From positions 3,596,001 through 3,660,000 of the forward strand of contig NZ_CP150170.1 of assembly GCF_037963865.1 (NCBI RefSeq): 64,000 nt of DNA, given 5' to 3'. A program made the position numbers and the translations under genes. Below the pieces are notes generated by a model. That model saw only the letters and a list, made by a program, of their open reading frames with translations. It was not told the origin of the DNA and made no database searches. The DNA is from Paenibacillus sp. FSL R10-2734. Lineage in GTDB: Bacteria; Bacillota; Bacilli; Paenibacillales; Paenibacillaceae. This document shows, in pieces, positions 8,401 to 15,394 of this stretch (positions within the stretch are counted from its first letter, which is position 1; every line of letters begins with the position of its first letter).

Positions 8401-11400
8401 AAAAGAGATACGTCAAAGAACGTTGAGTAATGCGGACAATCAGATGTGGAAGCTGAATGATGCTGGGGGTGGGAACACACAGATCATCAGCAAAAGTAGT
8501 GGGTTATCGTTGAAGGTTAAACACAATCCAACTTTTATAGTACAAGATAACGTTTCTTTCAAGGCAGCTGTAAATCAACAATGGGGTTTTGAGCCCATAG
8601 ATAGTGAAGATATTTATAAAATTACCAATATAAATAGTGGCAAAGTGCTTGAGGTTCAGAACCTACCGAGCGATGCACAGACTATTGTACAGCAGAATCT
8701 CTGGTCAGGTGGCGATCACCAGAAATGGAAAGTCGAGCCAACAAATGACGGCTACTTTAAGCTAACCAATGTGAAAAGTGGGTCGGTACTCCAGCTAAGC
8801 CAGCTCTCGCTTGGGGAAGGAGTACATGTAAATTTGGGGGCATGGGATGATTCTCCTCTGCAAAAATGGAGAATAGATCTTGATCTATTCCAACAACCTT
8901 TACCTATAGGTTTAACATCCGCGTTAAAAGGTAGTGAATCGGTTAAAGTAGGAGAAGCTTTCGACTTGACATACGTAATCAGCGGATTGAAAGAAACGGA
9001 AAAAATTAAGAAGTTAGATGTCGTTATTGCTTACGATCCTGAATTACTTGAGTTTGTCTCAGCTGAATCGCAAATTTCAGGTCTTTCAGTTAAATCATCG
9101 GATGCTATAGCGCCAGGACAAATGCGCATCGTTATTGAAGGGGATTCTGAAGGTATCACTGAATCGTTTGATTCGCTTACACTACATTTAAAAGCGAAAT
9201 CAAGTGATAGACCATCAGCTATTGTAACGGTTAGAGACGTTCAAATTACCAAGGGGCTTGGGGAGGAAGTGCGAGTATTCGGTAATGCTATTACCTTAAA
9301 TCTATACTCTTCCATATCGGGTATTCAAGTGACTGGACATGGAGACAAATCCGTCATTGATACGAACCGAGGGACATTACAGATGACTGCAGCTCTTACT
9401 CCGGACAACGCTCAAAATAAATCCGTGACATGGTCTGTTATTAATTTGGACGAAACGGCTACTGATAAAGCTACGATAAGTGCTAGTGGTTTACTGAGTG
9501 CTGCTAAGAATGGGCAGGTCAAAGTTGTAGCGACGGCTAATGACGGGTCTAGTGTTAAGGGTGAAGCAATAATTTTACTTAGCAATCAGTTAAATAAGCT
9601 ATCAGGTCAAGTCTTCGGTACAGGTCCATCATATAAAGATTGTTCCTCATGTACATTCGATAAAGCGATGGATGGAGATACAAGTACCCATTTTGATGCA
9701 CAAAATGCAGACGGACAGTATGTTGGCATAGATCTAGGCAAATCAAATGGAAGTAATATACAAGTTATCCGCTATTTTTCTCGCCCAGACAATGAATGGA
9801 GAATGACAGGTGGGAAATTCCAAGGTTCAAATACGTCTCAATCTGCTGGATTTAAGGATCTGTATACGATTGAGTCTAAACCTTCTCCTGGTTGGACTGA
9901 AGTGAATATTGCTGATCAGGCGACAGCATACCGGTATATTCGTTATTTATCCCCTAATGGTGGTTATGGGAATATATCTGAAGTTGAGTATTATACGGGA
10001 CTACCTCCAATCAATGAGATTACTGTATCGTTTAACAGCAATGGTGGTAGCAAAGTGGAAAGTATTTCTGTAACATCAGGCACCACAATTACAGAGCCAG
10101 CAGTACCGACAAAAGAAGGTCATATATTCATTGGTTGGTACAAGGATGAGGAATTAACAGAGAAATGGGATTTTTCATCTAATCATGTGGAAGATCAAAA
10201 TATTATATTGTACGCGAAGTGGAAAGCTACGGTTGTTAGTGTAGAATCTATTACTTTAGCTACCGCTAATGACTCAGCAGTGATTGATGTAAAAGGCGGA
10301 AGCCTGCAGTTAATCGCGGAGTTACTCCCAGCTAATGCCACTGGTCACATTGTTAAATGGTCCGTATATGAGGCAGATGGCGTGAGCGCAACGGATAAAG
10401 CAACGATTGATCAAAACGGATTGTTAACAGCAGTGAAGGATGGAACAGTCAAAGTAATTGCAACTGCAACGGACGGATCAAACATTCAAGGTGAGAAAGA
10501 AATTACCATGACGAATCAAACTTCTGACGGAGGAGAGAATGGTGGTAATGATGTAAAGGTAGAATCTATCACTATAGCTGGCGCTAATGACTCAGCAGTG
10601 ATTGATGTAAAAGGCGGAAGCCTGCAGTTAACGTCAGAGCTGCTCCCTGCTAATGCTACGAATCACACGGTTACATGGTCCGTCTATGAGACAGATGGCG
10701 TGAGCACAACGGATAAAGCAATGATTGATCAAAACGGATTGTTAACAGCAGTGAAAGATGGAACAGTCAAAGTAATTGCAACTGCAACGGACGGATCAAA
10801 TGTTCAAGGTGAGAAAGAAATTACCATGACGAATCAAGCTTCTGACGAAGGCGAGAACGGTGGTAGTGACGTAAAAGTTGAATCTATCACTTTAGCTGCC
10901 GCTAATGACTCAGCAACGATTAATGTAAAAGGCGGAAGTCTGAAATTAACGGCGGAGCTGTTCCCAGCTAATGCTTCTATTAAAATGGTTGCATGGTCCG
11001 TTTATGAGGCTGATGGTGTAAGCGCAACGGATAAAGCAATGATTGATCAAAATGGATTGTTAACAGCAATGAAGGATGGAACAGTCAAAGTAATTGCAAC
11101 CGCAACGGACGGATCAAACGTTCAAGGTATGAAGGAAATAAACATTACGAATCAAGCTTCTAGCGGAGGAAATGACGGCGGAAGCAACAATAGCGGAGGA
11201 AACAACGGTGGAGGTGTTAACGGCAGTGGTGGCAACAGTGTCATTACTAAGCCTGCTGCAGAGCACCCTGTTACAGAGAACCCTGCTGTATATGAACCGA
11301 AAAAATCTGAGCTAACCATTGATACTGCACAAAATAGTATAACTGCTTCGCTTGATAGGAATCAGTTTGCGAAAAAGGCGGCAGAATTTGCGAATTCTGC

Positions 11401-12514
11401 ACAAGCAGGGTCGACATTAACTGTTGAAGTGGCTGGAGCTTACGAACGTTATGATATTAGCATTTTAATGGAGGCTTTACGTGAAATAGCTACGACTAAG
11501 CCGGATACGATCTTGTTAATTCATACTGAAATGGGAAGCTATAAATTCCCTGTTGCTATGTTAAATACGCAGGAAATGAAAGGAAATGTAGCTGCTGATG
11601 CGATGCTTATTGTAACCCTACAAAAAGTAGGTACCGAACTCGATCAGAAGCTTGATATGATTTCTGACAAAGGAATGAAGAGTCTAAGCGGTCTTATTGA
11701 ATACAAAGCAATGCTGAAAACGAAGGACGCGTCATACGATATCCATTCTCTAGGTTATGTGGAACGGACATTAGTATTAGATCAAGTGATTCACAATCTA
11801 AATGAAGTAACCGTAGTGAAGTACGACCCAGTGACAGGAGAAATGCGATTCGTGCCAGCACTATTTACTGTTAAAGATGGTAAAACAATCGCTACGATTA
11901 AAGATCACTCGAATGGAATTTATGTCATCGTGCAAGGTAAAAAAGTATTCGAAGATTTGAAAGATCACTGGGCAAAAGCTGATATAGAAGCACTTGCATC
12001 TAAGCTAATTGTTACCGGAATAACAGATCGAACCTTTAATCCTGAAGGTGAAGTTACTCGTGCGCAATTCGCTTCTCTGCTAGTAAGGGGCTTAGGTTTA
12101 ATGATTAAAGATACTGATCAAGTATTTGACGATGTTGCAGCAAAAAAATGGTATGCAGCAGATGTGAATACAGCAGCTCAGTACGGTTTAGTAGAAGGGG
12201 TAGGGAACAATAAGTTCAACCCTGACGCATTCATCACAAGAGAGCAAATGGCTGTCATGATTATGAAGGCCGTTCAGCTCATGCAAGGTGATGCGGGTGC
12301 TGGAAGTAATCAGTTAAGCACTTCATTAGTTGCATTTGCTGATCAGGCGCAGTTATCTAGCTTTGCTCGTGATGCGGTTCAATGGGGAGTAGATGTGGGA
12401 ATTATGAGCGGCAAATCGGCAACGCTGCTTGCGCCGAAGGAAACAGCAAGCCGCGCTCAAGCAGCGGTTATGCTGAAACGTGCTTTAGCATTGTTGAACT
12501 TTATTCAGTTATGA
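5468..12514 (+). CDS. Giant S-layer-anchored GH95-like glycosidase (alpha-L-fucosidase/galactosidase family)
   Basis: 2348 residues from ATG 5468; GGGTGA at 5456-5461 fits this start better than the in-frame ATG at 5453. Modules in order: signal peptide ~1-30; GH95-type catalytic region ~35-860; ricin/CBM13-like beta-trefoil repeats ~895-1138; cohesin-like domain ~1146-1281; a divergent Big_2 ~1285-1375; F5/8C (CBM32-like) domain ~1375-1514; InlB-type repeat ~1515-1588; three near-identical Big_2 repeats ~1588-1898; Gly/Asn linker; an unnamed domain ~1941-2160; three SLH domains to the end. Catalytic candidates align with characterised GH95 enzymes: N428-x-N430 (in NVNLQ), E636 (GSLKEW, before NYHRHISHLYP), and D741. 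GH95 inverting enzymes release alpha-L-fucose or alpha-L-galactose; which one applies here is unknown. The SLH domains should hold it on the cell wall. No transporter is adjacent on the same strand. Confidence 0.88.
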   Translation: MLRKRIIAMGLTTALFTSLFATAPQVVRASSTDIKPTEMRGIHSKQVATWWKDAMVSGNGLLGVMDYGDPLNDTFIFNNTRFNVPNNGVREAPDISGVLKEVRDLVMSDKGKDAASKVNQAASNWLREYSGDSSANWDIVNTYSFHPGYKAMLNLTSSGTQMNYDRWTNYETGELGVQWSDAKGDWLRKTFVSRTDNVIVTYMEKPTQANDFSATVEIDAKSMPNFASTGISLNKKVDSKGNYLSLKGKYASQANSPLKSGGYAGVTQIVTDGIKSVVDERVNISGATHIALITSLDRQDKDFELNDDKLVDKLLADISTVLEKYTKNGKLDYSKMLAPHAEIHGEMMNRVKLDLDADLSDRYLTSEQLLDKQRENKQELNTALVEKMFDSGRYAYISSSGFGPPRLMGIWTGEFMPQWMGDFTTDANVNLQIAGGNIGNTPEAMEGYFNLIMNQIEDWELNAERIFGFKNAILAPPRTDGEGGALTHFTTNDSFPGQYWLSGGSWLLMPFYEYYLTFGNRQIPDGKGGEAPVLDILYTNLTKVGNFFEQLLMEDYMDKYGKYILVPTYSPENYPSNKSSTLQPNATMDIASTKDALKMLIDVAEASGHSEDIQRWEGLLNKLPSYVYNTDGSLKEWAMEGIEDQNYHRHISHLYPAWPAHEIEEGDSALFEGSMKALDNRVQESGQNAAHGLVHNALVEARLKRGAGVYDAIKPLFTDNYFFLSLMTSHNSNWQSVYCTDASITIPAILMEALVYSNDNSIELLPALPEQWQKGSIAGTRSRNQTTIKNLSWDMSQGTMTAVLNSDINQDLLLSSKKGIGKIEATGALITAVPGKVDTRSLAMVAGKDVTVTISLPTFNSDKSYALSNSFSNMFLQVNDASKLDDAQVGQGQGGIDPAQLWKIVKRDGTYSSIVNVNSGKAIDVSEGSSSDSADIIEWDENGNNNQQWSISDASDGYFTIVNRSSQKALTSLSDSTGKEIRQRTLSNADNQMWKLNDAGGGNTQIISKSSGLSLKVKHNPTFIVQDNVSFKAAVNQQWGFEPIDSEDIYKITNINSGKVLEVQNLPSDAQTIVQQNLWSGGDHQKWKVEPTNDGYFKLTNVKSGSVLQLSQLSLGEGVHVNLGAWDDSPLQKWRIDLDLFQQPLPIGLTSALKGSESVKVGEAFDLTYVISGLKETEKIKKLDVVIAYDPELLEFVSAESQISGLSVKSSDAIAPGQMRIVIEGDSEGITESFDSLTLHLKAKSSDRPSAIVTVRDVQITKGLGEEVRVFGNAITLNLYSSISGIQVTGHGDKSVIDTNRGTLQMTAALTPDNAQNKSVTWSVINLDETATDKATISASGLLSAAKNGQVKVVATANDGSSVKGEAIILLSNQLNKLSGQVFGTGPSYKDCSSCTFDKAMDGDTSTHFDAQNADGQYVGIDLGKSNGSNIQVIRYFSRPDNEWRMTGGKFQGSNTSQSAGFKDLYTIESKPSPGWTEVNIADQATAYRYIRYLSPNGGYGNISEVEYYTGLPPINEITVSFNSNGGSKVESISVTSGTTITEPAVPTKEGHIFIGWYKDEELTEKWDFSSNHVEDQNIILYAKWKATVVSVESITLATANDSAVIDVKGGSLQLIAELLPANATGHIVKWSVYEADGVSATDKATIDQNGLLTAVKDGTVKVIATATDGSNIQGEKEITMTNQTSDGGENGGNDVKVESITIAGANDSAVIDVKGGSLQLTSELLPANATNHTVTWSVYETDGVSTTDKAMIDQNGLLTAVKDGTVKVIATATDGSNVQGEKEITMTNQASDEGENGGSDVKVESITLAAANDSATINVKGGSLKLTAELFPANASIKMVAWSVYEADGVSATDKAMIDQNGLLTAMKDGTVKVIATATDGSNVQGMKEINITNQASSGGNDGGSNNSGGNNGGGVNGSGGNSVITKPAAEHPVTENPAVYEPKKSELTIDTAQNSITASLDRNQFAKKAAEFANSAQAGSTLTVEVAGAYERYDISILMEALREIATTKPDTILLIHTEMGSYKFPVAMLNTQEMKGNVAADAMLIVTLQKVGTELDQKLDMISDKGMKSLSGLIEYKAMLKTKDASYDIHSLGYVERTLVLDQVIHNLNEVTVVKYDPVTGEMRFVPALFTVKDGKTIATIKDHSNGIYVIVQGKKVFEDLKDHWAKADIEALASKLIVTGITDRTFNPEGEVTRAQFASLLVRGLGLMIKDTDQVFDDVAAKKWYAADVNTAAQYGLVEGVGNNKFNPDAFITREQMAVMIMKAVQLMQGDAGAGSNQLSTSLVAFADQAQLSSFARDAVQWGVDVGIMSGKSATLLAPKETASRAQAAVMLKRALALLNFIQL
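10231..11165 (+). repeat. Three tandem 318-bp repeats encoding Big_2 domains
   Basis: The same landmark (GAATCTAT within VESIT) recurs at 10243, 10561 and 10879, a period of exactly 318 bp or 106 codons. The units differ by scattered substitutions only, so the repeat arose by recent in-frame duplication and may vary in copy number between strains. Confidence 0.9.
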
Positions 12515-12527
12515 ATTCCTGGACAAT

Positions 12528-12614
12528 AGCTCCATAAGACCCAACGATAAAATTACTCGTGCACAATTGACCGTGTTTTTGATTACCAAGTTTTATTGCC
12601 AATGTAATCAATAA
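12528..12614 (+). pseudogene. Vestigial SLH-domain fragment
   Basis: Downstream of the GH95 stop and in a different frame, 12528-12614 translates as SSIRPNDKITRAQLTVFLI and a few more residues, then stops. NDKITRAQ is the signature of an SLH domain. It has no start codon or upstream half, so it looks like the tail of a deleted or recombined SLH protein. Confidence 0.65.
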
Positions 12615-12616
12615 TC

Positions 12617-12648
12617 AACCCTGTAGGCTTCGGCTTACAGGGTTTTTT
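12617..12648. terminator. Bidirectional terminator between GH95 and cluster 1
   Basis: ACCCTGTA pairs with TACAGGGT around a GGCTTCGGCT loop. A T-run follows on the plus strand, and the structure sits at the 3' end of the opposing minus-strand operon. Confidence 0.8.
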
Positions 12649-12739
12649 AATGTTAAACTTGAGTTAATCAGTAAAGAGCAGGACATTATGGTGCTGATAA
12701 CCACCGGCTAGGCTACATCGCTGGTTCAATAAATTTATT

Positions 12740-13900
12740 TTACCAGACGTTTAAGTCGTTACCCTTCAATTTGAAAACAGCTTCCATAAAATAATAGTCC
12801 CCGTAGATGATAGCTGAATGTTTATCGTTATTATGATAAGCGGAAGAACCATTGATAAGTATACAATCGGAGCCTGTCGTCCAGTCACAGCGGTTTTCAT
12901 CCAGTTTTTTCAACAGCTTAAGTGCTGTATGAAGGTAAACGTCCTTTTCATACGGGTCGACGACTTTTGCGATTTCAATAAGTCCACATGCAGCGATCGC
13001 TGCTGCCGTGGAATCTTCATAGGCTGGTTCCTTAGGCTGCCGGAAATCGATCGGAATGATGCCATTGTCCGGAATGTTGGCCATAAAATAATGCGCTACA
13101 CGCTTAGCTGCGTGTAAATACGCCTTTTTTCCCGTATGCAAATAGCTAATCATAAAGCCATACAAAGCCCAGGTTTGTCCACGAGTCCAAGATGAGCCAT
13201 CTTCGTAGCCTTGGCCACCGTAAGTTTTAACTATCCCGCCATGAAACGGATCGAACTCAACGATATGGTGAACGGATCCGTCCGGCCTGATGAAAGCTTC
13301 AAGAGCGGTGTCCGCATGCTTCATGGCGATATGCATAAACCTCGGATCGTCACTTTCTTCAGTCGCCCAGTACAAGAGCGGGAGATTCATCAAGCAATCC
13401 ACGATTGCCCAGCCTCTCGTATCTGAGGCTTCGTCAGCGTTCCAGGCTCGGATGAACCCACCGGCCAAATTAAAGCGTCCGGCCAGTAGATTGGCCGCGT
13501 GCATCGCTCTTTTGCGGGACTTCGGATTACCAGATACTTTATAATTCACGACACTGGTCGGAAGCCACATAAAACCCACGTCATGATGAAGACCGTAATA
13601 TTCCCGAAAACATTCATCTAGCGCGTCTTCCGAAAAATTGGCGATTTCCTTATATGATTCAATTCCGGTCTCATGAAACATGAGCCACATCATGCCACCC
13701 CAGAATCCGTTAGTCCACCAGTTGATTCCGTTCGTAACTGTGCCGTTTGGATTGTCAGTTATGCGGTTGTCATGCGTCCCGTCGATAGTTGTGTAAGGGA
13801 TTTTATGTTTGGATTTTTCGCTGACCCAGCTCATCTTGTGCGCGAGTTTACCGATAACTTCGTTTAACCAAATTTGATCTTGCTCTTGTAAAATTATCAT
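12740..13900 (-). CDS. Unsaturated glucuronyl hydrolase, GH88 family
   Basis: 386 residues without a signal peptide, so cytoplasmic. GH88 enzymes hydrate the 4,5-unsaturated uronic acid left at the non-reducing end by polysaccharide lyases. The two catalytic aspartates of Bacillus sp. GL1 UGL (D88 and D149) have clear counterparts in HHDVGFMW (D107) and WAIVDCLMNLPLLYWA (D168). The 61-residue spacing is identical. It is the last gene of a minus-strand operon behind a sulfatase and a heparinase II/III-like lyase, exactly the enzymes that would supply its substrate. A paralogue lies at 48864-50003. Confidence 0.92.
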   Translation of the reverse strand: MIILQEQDQIWLNEVIGKLAHKMSWVSEKSKHKIPYTTIDGTHDNRITDNPNGTVTNGINWWTNGFWGGMMWLMFHETGIESYKEIANFSEDALDECFREYYGLHHDVGFMWLPTSVVNYKVSGNPKSRKRAMHAANLLAGRFNLAGGFIRAWNADEASDTRGWAIVDCLMNLPLLYWATEESDDPRFMHIAMKHADTALEAFIRPDGSVHHIVEFDPFHGGIVKTYGGQGYEDGSSWTRGQTWALYGFMISYLHTGKKAYLHAAKRVAHYFMANIPDNGIIPIDFRQPKEPAYEDSTAAAIAACGLIEIAKVVDPYEKDVYLHTALKLLKKLDENRCDWTTGSDCILINGSSAYHNNDKHSAIIYGDYYFMEAVFKLKGNDLNVW

Positions 13901-13929
13901 TGGTGTTTGCTCCTGTACATATTTTTAGA

Positions 13930-15387
13930 CTATGAATAAGATTGAATGAATGCGGTATATGGATCGCCAGGCAATGTCAATAAATCGTCGGTAGTCAACA
14001 TATGATTCCTTAAATGTCCAAGCATCATGTTGATTCTTTCCCTGTACAACTCTTCAAACGCGAGATTGACGAGTTCCTGTGGATCAGCTGCTGTCTCGTA
14101 CAGCTCAAGGTATAACTCATCCTTGAACATGTCGACGATCAGCTTGTAATTTCCTTCGATAACGCATCGTTGGAAGTTACCTCTGCCACCGTTGCCGTCG
14201 AATTGAATAAAGAGACGTTCGCGCTCCAAGCCTTCGCCTTGAATGAGAGGAATTAACGATAACCCAGTTACGTCTTTAGGCACTGGAATACCTAAAACAT
14301 CACATAATGTTGGCACGATATCAATTGCACTGACAAGGGCGTCCGTTTCATTTGTTGAGGACTCGAATCCAAGCGGAAATTTGATAGACAAAGGTGTCTT
14401 CACAGATTCCTCATACATGCACATTTTTTGCCAGAGCTGGTGGGAACCCAGCATTTCACCATGATCACTCGTGAAAATCAGAACCGTATCGTCATAGATG
14501 TCTTGCGCCTTCAATTCCTCTATGATTTGACCTATGCAGTTGTCCAGAAGCCGGACAAGCCCTGCATATACAGCCCATACCCGATGCCATTCTTCCCTGG
14601 AGTAGCGGGTGCCGACCGCTCCAGTCAAATTGTAGAGCTGAAGTGGCGATTGATTCCTCGCCCATACACCTACGTTTTCGGGAAGTGTTATGTCTGCCTG
14701 AGCGTACATGGAATACCAAGGCTCAGGAATCTCTAGAGGAGGATGGGGGGCAAGGAACATGGAACTTAAAAACAACGGTTTGTTCCGGTCCCGTTCTCGC
14801 AATGCCCGAAGCGCATCGTTCACAATGAAACCGTCGAAAAAAGCGTCGAAGCCTCCTTCGTAACAACCTGTTGTCGGGATGGAGTACCCTGCTACATGAG
14901 TAGTGGTGCCGCCAGTCATTTCCGGAACGAGTCCTTGGAACGGAGCACCTCCAGGTTTGCGTTTACCTTGCTCCTTGAGGTGCTGGTCATATCTTCCTTC
15001 AAGCGGCAACCAATGAGTGAGTGAATCTTTGGAAAGATCAAATCGGTCTTCGGTCAACAGATGTTGTTTCCCGGTATGCCAACTGTCCCATTCGTTTTCA
15101 AGCAGTTGGTAGAGATTTGAAGTACCTTCCCTTACGAATCCATGAGCGGCATCCCGCTTCTCCCAAGGATTAATAATACAACCGGTTTGATTTGGATACA
15201 GCCCGGTGAAGAAGGATCCGCGTGCGGGAACGCATAAAGGAGAAGTACAGTATGCCCGGTTGAACCGGAAGCTTTCCTGCGACAGGCTGTATATATTAGG
15301 CGCGAACATGGGAGTGATCATGTCAGCTCGTAATTGATCCGCCATAATAATCACGACATTCGGCTTCGTAACATTATTCGTGTGCAT
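13930..15387 (-). CDS. Cys-type sulfatase (S1 family), likely cytoplasmic
   Basis: 485 residues. The N-terminus carries the alkaline-phosphatase-fold metal motif (VVIIMADQLRAD). At residues 52-56 it has CVPAR, the C-x-P-x-R signature whose Cys must be converted to formylglycine. Later, a TSDHGEMLGSH stretch supplies further metal/active-site residues. It removes sulfate esters from sugars. There is no signal peptide, so it should act on imported oligosaccharides next to the lyase and GH88. No maturase (FGE or anSME) is encoded in the window. Only 7 nt separate it from the lyase gene upstream, so the two are co-transcribed. Confidence 0.92.
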   Translation of the reverse strand: MHTNNVTKPNVVIIMADQLRADMITPMFAPNIYSLSQESFRFNRAYCTSPLCVPARGSFFTGLYPNQTGCIINPWEKRDAAHGFVREGTSNLYQLLENEWDSWHTGKQHLLTEDRFDLSKDSLTHWLPLEGRYDQHLKEQGKRKPGGAPFQGLVPEMTGGTTTHVAGYSIPTTGCYEGGFDAFFDGFIVNDALRALRERDRNKPLFLSSMFLAPHPPLEIPEPWYSMYAQADITLPENVGVWARNQSPLQLYNLTGAVGTRYSREEWHRVWAVYAGLVRLLDNCIGQIIEELKAQDIYDDTVLIFTSDHGEMLGSHQLWQKMCMYEESVKTPLSIKFPLGFESSTNETDALVSAIDIVPTLCDVLGIPVPKDVTGLSLIPLIQGEGLERERLFIQFDGNGGRGNFQRCVIEGNYKLIVDMFKDELYLELYETAADPQELVNLAFEELYRERINMMLGHLRNHMLTTDDLLTLPGDPYTAFIQSYS

Positions 15388-15394
15388 AGTCTAA

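Noticed and set aside
10231..11165. Regular repeats considered as a possible CRISPR array
   Set aside because: The 318-bp period is coding, in frame and encodes Big_2 domains; there are no short repeats with unique spacers.
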